The notes under the pieces: generated by a model
What the model saw: only the letters and a program-made list of their open reading frames with translations
Database searches by the model: none
What the model was told of the DNA's origin: nothing
Program-made: the position numbers and the translations under genes
Assembly (NCBI RefSeq): GCF_014841615.1
Contig: NZ_JACYUG010000018.1
Span: forward strand, 1 to 63,950
Length of the DNA stretch: 63,950 nt
Origin: Sphingomonas sp. CFBP 8760
GTDB taxonomy: Bacteria > Pseudomonadota > Alphaproteobacteria > Sphingomonadales > Sphingomonadaceae
Reading direction: 5' to 3'
Shown: in pieces, positions 17,227-24,009 of the stretch
Position numbering within the stretch: position 1 is the first letter of the stretch
How the letters are laid out: each line of letters begins with the position of its first letter

Positions 17227-17528
17227 TCCGGTTGCGCTTCGTGACGCGTGACGGCGGCGTGGTCGCGGCGGCGGGCCGCGAGGGCGATCGGTTGCTCGAT
17301 GCGGCGCAGGCGGCGGGGCAGCCGCTGGAGGGGACGTGCAACGGTCAGCTTGCCTGCGCGACCTGCCATGTCGTTGTCGATGCAGCCGATTTTGATCGTA
17401 TGCCGCCGGCGGGTGGGGACGAGGAGGACATGCTGGATCTGGTGCCGGACGCGACGCGGACCAGCCGGCTGTCGTGCCAGATCAGGCTGACCGACGCGCT
17501 GGACGGGATGACGGTGCGGATACCCTGA
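17223..17528 (+). CDS. [2Fe-2S] ferredoxin, adrenodoxin type
   Basis: This is a 101-residue ferredoxin with the four cluster cysteines Cys39, Cys45, Cys48 (pattern C-x5-C-x2-C in GTCNGQLACATCHV) and Cys85 (LSCQI). The acidic segment GGDEEDMLDL between them is the usual partner-binding helix of ISC-type ferredoxins. Its ATG overlaps the stop of the second desulfurase. The order desulfurase-desulfurase-ferredoxin suggests it supplies electrons for sulfur reduction during Fe-S cluster assembly. Confidence 0.93.
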   Translation: MIRLRFVTRDGGVVAAAGREGDRLLDAAQAAGQPLEGTCNGQLACATCHVVVDAADFDRMPPAGGDEEDMLDLVPDATRTSRLSCQIRLTDALDGMTVRIP

Positions 17529-17696
17529 CCGCGATCGGAAAGTCACACCGGAAAGTCACTAAAGTCGCATCCTACAGGGGGTCGCGGGACGGTGCTGCCG
17601 GCAATGGGCAGGAGCGACCGCTGCCGTATAGCGTGGGGCGGGCGTGTAGGACATGGGCGGCGGGGCGGCCCATCGGCCGTTGTGGGTGGGGCACTG

Positions 17697-17724
17697 GATT
17701 GCTTCGCTGCGCTCGCAATGACGG
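17697..17724. repeat. palindromic repeat family B, single copy, in a 338-base gap
   Basis: The unit GATTGCTTCGCTGCGCTCGC plus AATGACGG is the same as both arms of the repeat at 20646-20727. This short palindromic unit lies in the gap between the ferredoxin gene and the small secreted protein. The rest of 17529-17866 shows no gene; the small protein's ribosome-binding site CAGGAG is at 17853-17858. Confidence 0.8.
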
Positions 17725-17866
17725 CGGTGGGGGGGGCACACATGACGGCAAGGAGCGTCGGCAAAGCTGACGATCTGACAACCGGCAATTCAGCCTCGAT
17801 CCATCGTCTCGGTGCCAGAACGTCGATGCCCGCCGCGTTCGACGGGCGCGTACAGGAGTAACAGTG

Positions 17867-18145
17867 ATGAAGATCATCGCCCTGATCGGTGCCGCGCTGC
17901 TCGCCACCACCGGCACCTTTGCCACCGCCCCGGCCGATGCGCAGCCGCGCCACGGTTACGGTTACGACCGCCACGACGATCGCGGCTGGCGGGGCGAGCG
18001 GCGCGGCTGGCGGGACGATCGTGGCTGGCGCGGGGATCGCGGGCGCGGTTTCAACCGGGGGCCGCGGGCGCGCAGCCGCGTGGTCTGCCGGGTACAGCGG
18101 GGCTATTACGGGCCGGTACGCCGCTGTTTCCGCGTCAATCGGTGA
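17867..18145 (+). CDS. small secreted Arg/Gly/Trp-rich basic protein
   Basis: This is a 92-residue protein with a clear signal peptide (KIIALIGAALLATTGTFA, cleavage probably after ADA). The mature part is extremely rich in Arg, Gly, Asp and Trp, with imperfect repeats of DRGWRG/ERRGWRDDRGWRGDRG, and ends with a small domain containing two cysteines (VVCRVQRGYYGPVRRCFRV). The ATG at 17867 is eight bases from CAGGAG; the frame also opens with a GTG at 17864. Similar small YXWGQ/RGW-rich exported proteins occur in sphingomonads, but no function is known. Confidence 0.82.
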   Translation: MKIIALIGAALLATTGTFATAPADAQPRHGYGYDRHDDRGWRGERRGWRDDRGWRGDRGRGFNRGPRARSRVVCRVQRGYYGPVRRCFRVNR

Positions 18146-18179
18146 CCTTTTGGGCCCTGAAGTTTTGCGGGGGCCGGGC

Positions 18180-18208
18180 TTGATCGGATCGCCCGGCTCC
18201 GCCATAGG
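18180..18208 (+). promoter_or_regulatory. sigma-70-type promoter for the SRP RNA
   Basis: TTGATC (-35-like) at 18180-18185 and CATAGG (-10-like) at 18203-18208 are separated by exactly 17 bases. They are followed six to seven bases later by the predicted 5' end of the SRP RNA. The fit to spacing and start site is good, but the -10 is imperfect. Confidence 0.55.
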
Positions 18209-18212
18209 GCCA

Positions 18213-18305
18213 GCGGGAGTCGGGCGGACGTGGTCGTCGCCAACCCGGTCAGATCCTGACGGAAGCAGCCGCAACGATTTCGCTGCGGGTCGTTCCGGCT
18301 CCCAC
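18213..18305 (+). ncRNA. ffs: 4.5S / signal recognition particle RNA (small bacterial type)
   Basis: The conserved SRP domain IV is recognisable at 18245-18270: CCGGTCAGATCC, tetraloop TGAC, then GGAAGCAGCC. This is the Ffh-binding symmetric/asymmetric loop region. The apical loop is of the UGAC (URRC) kind rather than GGAA. The outer arms GGGAGTCGG (18215-18223) and CCGGCTCCC (18295-18303) pair over nine positions with one G-U, closing a rod of about 90 nucleotides, the usual size. It lies 230 bases upstream of dnaX, a common place for ffs in alphaproteobacteria. The ends are estimated from pairing. Confidence 0.85.
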
Positions 18306-18539
18306 CGCGCAGGCAGCAGAAGCTGCCAAGCGCGGCCAGCGGCGCACAGCGCCGGCTGACGGGGCGGCTTCGCCGCGACGTCCCTTCTTTCCAGGAACGC
18401 CGGTTCGGAACAGCCCCGATCGCCCCGGCACCACGCACCCCTCCCATGGCGACGAAAGCACGGGTGCACCCCCCGCCGCCTACCCGAATCATCCGTCACC
18501 CCTTCGACACCGCCGCCCCGACCCGCTAGGACGGCACCG

Positions 18540-20210
18540 ATGCCCGACTCCTTCGATCTCGGCGAACCGCCCCAGCCCGCGAAGGCGGAGGCGTACCGCG
18601 TTCTCGCCCGCAAATACCGGCCGCAGACCTTTGCCGAACTGATCGGGCAGGATGCGATGGTCACGACGCTGGGCAACGCGATCAAGCGCGACCGGCTGGC
18701 CCATGCCTTCCTGATGACGGGCGTGCGCGGGGTGGGCAAGACATCGACCGCGCGGCTGATCGCCAAGGCGCTGAACTGCATCGGCCCGGACGGGCAGGGC
18801 GGCCCGACGATCGATCCGTGCGGGGTGTGCGAGCCGTGCCGCGCGATCGCCGAGGGGCGGCACATCGACGTGATCGAGATGGACGCCGCCAGCCATACCG
18901 GCGTCGACGACGTGCGCGAGATCATCGACGCGTCACGCTATGCGGCGGTCACCGCGCGCTTCAAGATCTACATCGTGGACGAGGTCCACATGCTGTCCAA
19001 GAACGCCTTCAACGCGCTGTTGAAGACGCTGGAGGAACCGCCCGCGCACGTGAAGTTCCTGTTCGCCACGACCGAGGTGAACAAGGTGCCGATCACCGTC
19101 CTGTCGCGCTGCCAGCGATTCGACCTGCGGCGCATCCCCGCCGAAAAGCTGGCGGCGCACTTCGCCGACGTGTGCGGCAAGGAGGGCGTGACCGCCGAGC
19201 CGGAGGCGCTGGCGCTGATCGCACGCGCGGCGGAAGGATCGGCGCGCGACGGCCTGTCGATCCTGGATCAGGCGATCGCCCATGCCGATCTGGACGGCGG
19301 CCATGGCGTCAGCGGCGTGACCGCCGATGCGGTGCGGCAGATGCTGGGCCTGTCCGATCGCGGCGCGGTGCGCGACCTGTTCGCGATGCTGCTGGCGGGG
19401 GATGCGGCGGGCTCGCTCGCGTCGCTGCGGCGGCAATATGACTATGGCGTCGATCCGGTCGCGGTGCTGCGCGCGCTGCTGGAGACGGTACACGGCATCA
19501 CCCTGACCAAGGTGGGCGCGGCCCCCGATCCGGCGCAACCGGAGGAGGAACGCACCGCGCGCGCCGACTGGGCGACCGGTCTGTCGTTTCCGGTGCTGCA
19601 CCGGTTGTGGCAACTGGTGCTGAAGGGGCATGACGAGGTGGCGACCGCCGCGCTGCCGATCGAGGCGGCGGAGATGGCGCTGCTGCGGGTGATCCACGCC
19701 TCGCAACTGCCCGATCCGGGCGAACTGGCGCGGCGGCTGGCGGAAGGTGGCGCGGTGCAGGCCGCGTCGGCGGCCCCGGCGATCGCTGCGGCACCGACGC
19801 CTGCTGCGGTTGCGGTCGCGCCCGAACCCGCACCGTCGCTGGTGCCCGAGACGTTCGAGGATCTGGTCGCGCGGCTGGAGGACAGCGGCTCGCTGGCGCT
19901 GGCGGCACGGTTGTACAACGGCGCGCGCGTCGTCCGTTATGCGCCGCCCGACCTGATGCTGAGCGGCAGCCGGCCGATGACGGCGGATACCGTCGCGGAA
20001 CTGACGGCGGCGCTCAAGCTATTGACCAAACAAGGCTGGCGGATCGGGTTCGACGACGTACCCGGCACGCCGACGCTGAAGGAACAGGAAGACGCGAACG
20101 CGGAGGCGAAGCGGCTGGCGGTATGGGACTCGCCCATGATACGGGCCGCGCGTGAGGCTTTTCCCGAAACCGTCCTGGAGGACTGGCCGGGCAAACGGAG
20201 GTTGGCATGA
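18540..20210 (+). CDS. dnaX: DNA polymerase III subunits gamma/tau
   Basis: This is the clamp-loader ATPase of the replicative polymerase. YRVLARKYRPQTFAELIGQ opens the AAA+ domain. Walker A GVRGVGKTS is near residues 61-69, the zinc-site cysteines are in DPCGVCEPC, Walker B is IYIVDEVHMLS and the sensor/SRC motif is VLSRCQRFDLRRI. A lid and domain III follow, then an Ala/Pro-rich linker (about 410-440) and a tau-type C-terminal domain. The length of 556 residues suits an alphaproteobacterial DnaX. No A-rich slippery site of the E. coli kind is seen. It is followed by ybaB with an ATGA overlap, a widely conserved order. Confidence 0.97.
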   Translation: MPDSFDLGEPPQPAKAEAYRVLARKYRPQTFAELIGQDAMVTTLGNAIKRDRLAHAFLMTGVRGVGKTSTARLIAKALNCIGPDGQGGPTIDPCGVCEPCRAIAEGRHIDVIEMDAASHTGVDDVREIIDASRYAAVTARFKIYIVDEVHMLSKNAFNALLKTLEEPPAHVKFLFATTEVNKVPITVLSRCQRFDLRRIPAEKLAAHFADVCGKEGVTAEPEALALIARAAEGSARDGLSILDQAIAHADLDGGHGVSGVTADAVRQMLGLSDRGAVRDLFAMLLAGDAAGSLASLRRQYDYGVDPVAVLRALLETVHGITLTKVGAAPDPAQPEEERTARADWATGLSFPVLHRLWQLVLKGHDEVATAALPIEAAEMALLRVIHASQLPDPGELARRLAEGGAVQAASAAPAIAAAPTPAAVAVAPEPAPSLVPETFEDLVARLEDSGSLALAARLYNGARVVRYAPPDLMLSGSRPMTADTVAELTAALKLLTKQGWRIGFDDVPGTPTLKEQEDANAEAKRLAVWDSPMIRAAREAFPETVLEDWPGKRRLA

Positions 20211-20530
20211 AGAATATGGACGAAATCCTGGCGATGGCCCAGAACGTGCAGAACGAACTGGAAAAGGCACAGGCGAGCCTCGACACGATCGAGGTCGAGG
20301 GCGTGGCGGGCGGTGGCCTGGTCAAGGTGAAGGCATCGGCCAAGGGCCGGATCATGAACATCGCGATCGACGATTCGCTGATGCAGCTGTCCGAGAAGCA
20401 GATGCTGGAAGACCTGCTGGCCGCCGCGTTCAACGATGCGCGCACGAAGGCGGATGCGGTATCAGGCGCGGAAATGTCGAAGATGACCAGCGGTCTGGCG
20501 CTGCCGCCGGGGTTCAAGCTGCCGTTCTGA
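20207..20530 (+). CDS. YbaB/EbfC family nucleoid-associated protein
   Basis: This is a 107-residue dimeric DNA-binding protein of the YbaB/EbfC family. It has an N-terminal amphipathic helix (MKNMDEILAMAQNVQNELEK), the VEGVAGGGLVKVKASAKG beta region, a central acidic segment and the C-terminal MSKMTSGLALPPGFKLPF typical of the family. Its ATG overlaps the dnaX stop, the standard dnaX-ybaB arrangement (often followed by recR, which is not present here). Confidence 0.93.
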   Translation: MKNMDEILAMAQNVQNELEKAQASLDTIEVEGVAGGGLVKVKASAKGRIMNIAIDDSLMQLSEKQMLEDLLAAAFNDARTKADAVSGAEMSKMTSGLALPPGFKLPF

Positions 20531-20568
20531 GTCCGGTCGGACGCGCGGACACTTCTGAATTGAAAGAT

Positions 20569-20792
20569 TGGTTCGCACGGAGGCGCGGAGGACGCAGGGA
20601 TGTCCCGTACCGGACAATCGCTGGAGTCAGATGACATCGGATTGATCCGTCATTGCGAGCGCAGCGAAGCAATCCAGTGCCGGACCAGGACGCCCTGAAT
20701 TGCTTCGCTGCGCTCGCAATGACGGATCGGGGTGGGGCTACCGTAATCCCGGCACAACGCTCCGCGTCCTCTGCGCCTCTGCGCGAACCATC
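20569..20792. repeat. nested palindromic repeats (families B and C) filling the gap after ybaB
   Basis: The gap 20531-20856 is made largely of repeats. An outer inverted pair, 20569-20600 and 20757-20792, carries the motif GGTTCGCRCRGAGGCGCRGAG plus GACGC. Inside it, a second inverted pair at 20646-20675 and 20698-20727 carries GCGAGCGCAGCGAAGCAATC, the same unit as at 17697. The two pairs are concentric, giving a large potential cruciform. No open frame of note and no promoter was seen. Confidence 0.82.
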
Positions 20793-20856
20793 TCCTGTTT
20801 TGCGGCTTCACAGCCTCGCGTCACGATGACCGTGGGAAACGCGTGAGCGTCATCGA

Positions 20857-22059
20857 TCATCGCTGACCGATGCGGTCCGCCCGTTTCAGCCGGGGGGCGA
20901 CCATCGGTACCGTCAGCATCGTGCTGGCCACCGCCATCAGCAGCAGCGCGGTGAATGTCTCGTTGGTGATGATCTGCTTGTCGAGCAGGATGTTGACGAA
21001 GATAATCATGATGAGCGCCTTCGTCTGGAGCAGCCAGCCGATCGTCAGCGCGTCGCCCTTTTTCCAGCCCAGTATCCGCCCCGCCAGCCCGATCCCGGCC
21101 AGCTTGCCCGCGACCGAGGCGACCAGCAGCAGCGCCGCGCCCGCGAAGACCGCGGTGCCGCCGACATCCCACTGGGTCTTGAGGCCGGTCGACAGGAAAT
21201 AGACCGGCATCACCGCCAGCAGGATGGTGTGGCGGAACTGGTCCATCCGTTCCTGATCGAACCAGCGCGCATCCAGCACGACGCCCGACAGGAACGCGCC
21301 GACCATGAAGTGCAGTCCGGCCCAGTCGCCGGCAAAGCCGCACGCCGCCAGCCAGACGAGGCTGACATACCACCGGTCCCGTTCCGGTATCCGCGGCATC
21401 AGCCGCCGGATCAGCAGCGTCGCGATGGTGAAGCCGATGAAGAAGCCGGCCTGCCGCCCGACCCGGTCCCAGTCGAGCAGGATGATCGCCAGCACCCCCC
21501 AGATCGCGACATCGTCGAGGCTGGCATAGCGCAGCACGCGCTGGCCGAGCGGCTGGCGCAGGACCTCCAGCTTCTCCATCAGCAGGATCAGGATCGGCAG
21601 CGCGGTGACCGCGCAGGCCATGCCGATGCCCAGCACCACCTGCCATGTCGCACCCTGCGGCCCGCGCCAGCCCGGAAAGCGCAGCATCAGCAGCGCCGCG
21701 AGGCTGCCGGTGACGAGCGGGACCAGCAGCGCGCACGACGCGGTGACGCTAGTCTCGTGGCGTTGCCGCCACGCCTCGCCCAGATCGAGCTCGATGCCGG
21801 CGATCCAGACGAACATCATCACCGACCACCAGGCGATGCCGTTGAGCGATCCGATCGTCTGGGGGGAGAAGACGAAGGCGTAATAGCCGGGGAACAGCGC
21901 GCCCAGCACGCCCGGCCCCAGCAGGATGCCGCCGATGATCTGCACCACCACCAGCGGCGCCCAGTAATCCGTCCGCCCCAGCCGCCAGACCGCATAGGGG
22001 ACGGAGAAGATCAGCAGCATCGCCAGCAGGAATATCTCGGTCGGCGACATCGCGTGCAT
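20857..22059 (-). CDS. CPA2-type cation/proton antiporter (KefB-like membrane domain)
   Basis: This is a 400-residue membrane protein with about 12 hydrophobic segments. The CPA2 exchanger signatures include IIGGILLGPGVLG near the N-terminus and the mid-protein SLDDVAIWGVLAII, which contains the paired acidic residues of the ion site. FMVGAFLSGVVLD and LMAVASTMLTVPMVAPRL lie towards the end. There is no C-terminal TrkA-N nucleotide-binding domain, so it is shorter than full KefB/KefC. The ATG at 22059 has GGGGA five to seven bases upstream; the frame is open further but runs into a palindromic repeat. It probably exchanges Na+ or K+ for protons across the inner membrane. Confidence 0.88.
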   Translation of the reverse strand: MHAMSPTEIFLLAMLLIFSVPYAVWRLGRTDYWAPLVVVQIIGGILLGPGVLGALFPGYYAFVFSPQTIGSLNGIAWWSVMMFVWIAGIELDLGEAWRQRHETSVTASCALLVPLVTGSLAALLMLRFPGWRGPQGATWQVVLGIGMACAVTALPILILLMEKLEVLRQPLGQRVLRYASLDDVAIWGVLAIILLDWDRVGRQAGFFIGFTIATLLIRRLMPRIPERDRWYVSLVWLAACGFAGDWAGLHFMVGAFLSGVVLDARWFDQERMDQFRHTILLAVMPVYFLSTGLKTQWDVGGTAVFAGAALLLVASVAGKLAGIGLAGRILGWKKGDALTIGWLLQTKALIMIIFVNILLDKQIITNETFTALLLMAVASTMLTVPMVAPRLKRADRIGQR

Positions 22060-22113
22060 GGTCTTCCCCTGTAGCCGCGATCTTGGTGTCGCATATGATC
22101 GATCGATGGAAAT

Positions 22114-22211
22114 CCCCTCCCCTTCAGGGGAGGGGTGGGGGTGGGGCGTCACCGCAAGCGCCACGCCCGGAGATAGGCCCCACCCCCGGCCCCTCCCCTG
22201 AAGGGGAGGGG
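22114..22211. repeat. palindromic repeat pair, family D
   Basis: Two long inverted arms at 22114-22147 and 22177-22211 are built of CCCCTCCCCTTCAGGGGAGG followed by a GGGGTGGGGC tail. They lie between the antiporter start and the phosphatase stop. Each arm is itself palindromic, so the unit can form paired hairpins and may act as a terminator for the phosphatase gene. It is distinct from families A, B and C. Confidence 0.8.
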
Positions 22212-22221
22212 AGCGCAAGGG

Positions 22222-23931
22222 TCACCGCGCGGCGCAGGTGTCGGCGGGGCCGGGGTCGAGATCGAGGCAGCGGCCGTCCTGACCCGATACGGGCAGGCCG
22301 ATCGTCGCGGCGAGGGTGGGCATGATGTCGACCGTCTCGACCGACAGCGGCTGTTCGAACCCGGTCATCCCCTTGCGCCAGAACAGGATCGGCACGCGGC
22401 GGTCGTAATCCCACGGACTGCCGTGCGTCTCGACATAGCCGGGGGCGGGGCTCTGGATCGTCGTAACGCGGGGTTTGAGCAGAACGAGCAGGTCGCCCGA
22501 CCGTTCGGGATCGTAGCTGGCGCGCGCGCGCTCGATCAGGGTCCACGTCTCGGGCGGCGACGTCGGCATCGGCGTCGCGGCGATCTGGGCGCCGGTGAAG
22601 GCGGCGGCGACCTGCGGCATCGCGGCGAAGCGGCGTACCGCCTCCGCCAGCACGCGGGGCCGCTGCGCCGGGGTGAGCGCCTGATCGAGATAGATGTCGC
22701 CCTCCGTCCCCAGCAGCACCGGGCCGGCGATGCCCAGCGCGGCACCGATCGCGGCGCCGACCGGCTTGGCCAGCGTCTGCGGATCGACATGCGCCTCCAT
22801 CGGCATCGCGCGGCGCAGCTGCCGTTCGGTCATGTCGTGCGCGCCGTGATCGGCGGTCAGCATCACCTCGTAATCGACGCCGGTCTCGTCCAGCACCGCG
22901 AAGAAGCCGGCGAGTGATTGATCCAGCTCGTTCATCTGGATGCACATCTCGGCACCCTGCGTGCCCAGCGAGTGGCCGATGTAATCGGTGGCGGACAGGC
23001 CGACCGCGATCAGATCGGTCATGGCGCGCTTGCCCAGCTGCATGTCCTGCACCAGCCCCGCCGCCATCGCCAGCACCGCCGCGTCGGACGCGGGCGAGGC
23101 GCGGAACGCCTTCAGGTCGCCGGCCGTGCGGGTGAAGCGGCCCTGACCCAGCGTCATCCCCGCCACCGCGATCGGCGCATCGACCGGCCGGCACCAGCCC
23201 GGCAGCGGCAGCGCCGCCTGCGGCCGGGCGACCAGCGCCGCCACCGCGTCACGCGTCCGCTGCACCACCGGCGGCACCGCGCGGCCGGCATAGGAGACAT
23301 AGGTCTTGCCGTCCCACCACCACAGCTCGTCGACCTTGTGGCCGCCCATCATCACCGCGGCGCGATCCTTGCCGGCGACGGAGACGACGCGCGCGGCGGG
23401 GTTCGCCGCCTTCATCCGCTCGCCCAGCGTCGGCACCTTCAGGTGCATGTCCGACACGGTATAGCGGTCGTGCGTCGATTCGGGGACGCGCTCGTCCTCC
23501 GAGCAATAGACGGTCTTGTCGGGGCGGCCGACGCGCTGGTCGATCCAGTTGTTGGCGATGATGCCGGTATGCGCGGGGCGATAGCCGGTCAGGATGGTGG
23601 AGTGGCCGGGACACGTCTCGGTCGCGGCATGGCTCTGATAGCCCGAGGGGAACACCGCGCCGGTCAGCAGCCGGGCGAGGCCGCCGGAGAAATGGTTGCG
23701 ATATTGCGCGAACAGGTCGGCGGCGAACTGGTCGACCGAGATCGCGACGATCAGCTTGGGCGGGGTCGCGGGGAAAGGCGGCGGCGGCGGCGTCGGCGCG
23801 GGTGGCGGTACGGGCGCGGACGCACTGGCCCCGGGTATGGGCGACGACTGGCCGGCGGGAGAGGTCTGGGCGGCGGCCGGGGCGGCGGCAAGAAGCAGGG
23901 CGGCGGCGGTGAGGAAGGGAGCGGTTTTCAT
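22222..23931 (-). CDS. secreted PhoK/PafA-like alkaline phosphatase
   Basis: This is an exported phosphatase of the alkaline-phosphatase/nucleotide-pyrophosphatase superfamily. A signal peptide (MKTAPFLTAAALLLAAAPAAAQ) is followed by a striking Pro/Ala linker (about residues 31-58). The catalytic Thr106 lies in TETCPGHSTILTG, a metal Asp in AISVDQF, and others in SATDYIGHSLG and TADHGAHDM. The length of 569 matches PhoK from Sphingomonas and Bacteroidetes PafA. The second ATG (23931) is preferred because AAGGA is five bases upstream; the first ATG at 23937 abuts that site. It releases phosphate from organic monoesters in the periplasm. Confidence 0.9.
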   Translation of the reverse strand: MKTAPFLTAAALLLAAAPAAAQTSPAGQSSPIPGASASAPVPPPAPTPPPPPFPATPPKLIVAISVDQFAADLFAQYRNHFSGGLARLLTGAVFPSGYQSHAATETCPGHSTILTGYRPAHTGIIANNWIDQRVGRPDKTVYCSEDERVPESTHDRYTVSDMHLKVPTLGERMKAANPAARVVSVAGKDRAAVMMGGHKVDELWWWDGKTYVSYAGRAVPPVVQRTRDAVAALVARPQAALPLPGWCRPVDAPIAVAGMTLGQGRFTRTAGDLKAFRASPASDAAVLAMAAGLVQDMQLGKRAMTDLIAVGLSATDYIGHSLGTQGAEMCIQMNELDQSLAGFFAVLDETGVDYEVMLTADHGAHDMTERQLRRAMPMEAHVDPQTLAKPVGAAIGAALGIAGPVLLGTEGDIYLDQALTPAQRPRVLAEAVRRFAAMPQVAAAFTGAQIAATPMPTSPPETWTLIERARASYDPERSGDLLVLLKPRVTTIQSPAPGYVETHGSPWDYDRRVPILFWRKGMTGFEQPLSVETVDIMPTLAATIGLPVSGQDGRCLDLDPGPADTCAAR

Positions 23932-24009
23932 CGGCATCCTTGGTGCATTGCCCCGGCGCTTAGTGCAAGACGCCGGCTGGCCGCGATCGGCCGGACGGAT
24001 CGGTATCAG

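Noticed and set aside
18540..20210. Programmed frameshift in dnaX making separate gamma and tau
   Set aside because: No A-rich slippery heptamer with a following hairpin was seen in the region where E. coli has one.
22918..24009. Long N-terminal extension of the DsbD-like frame
   Set aside because: It lies opposite the PhoK-like gene and reads as antisense low-complexity; the signal peptide starts at 24010.
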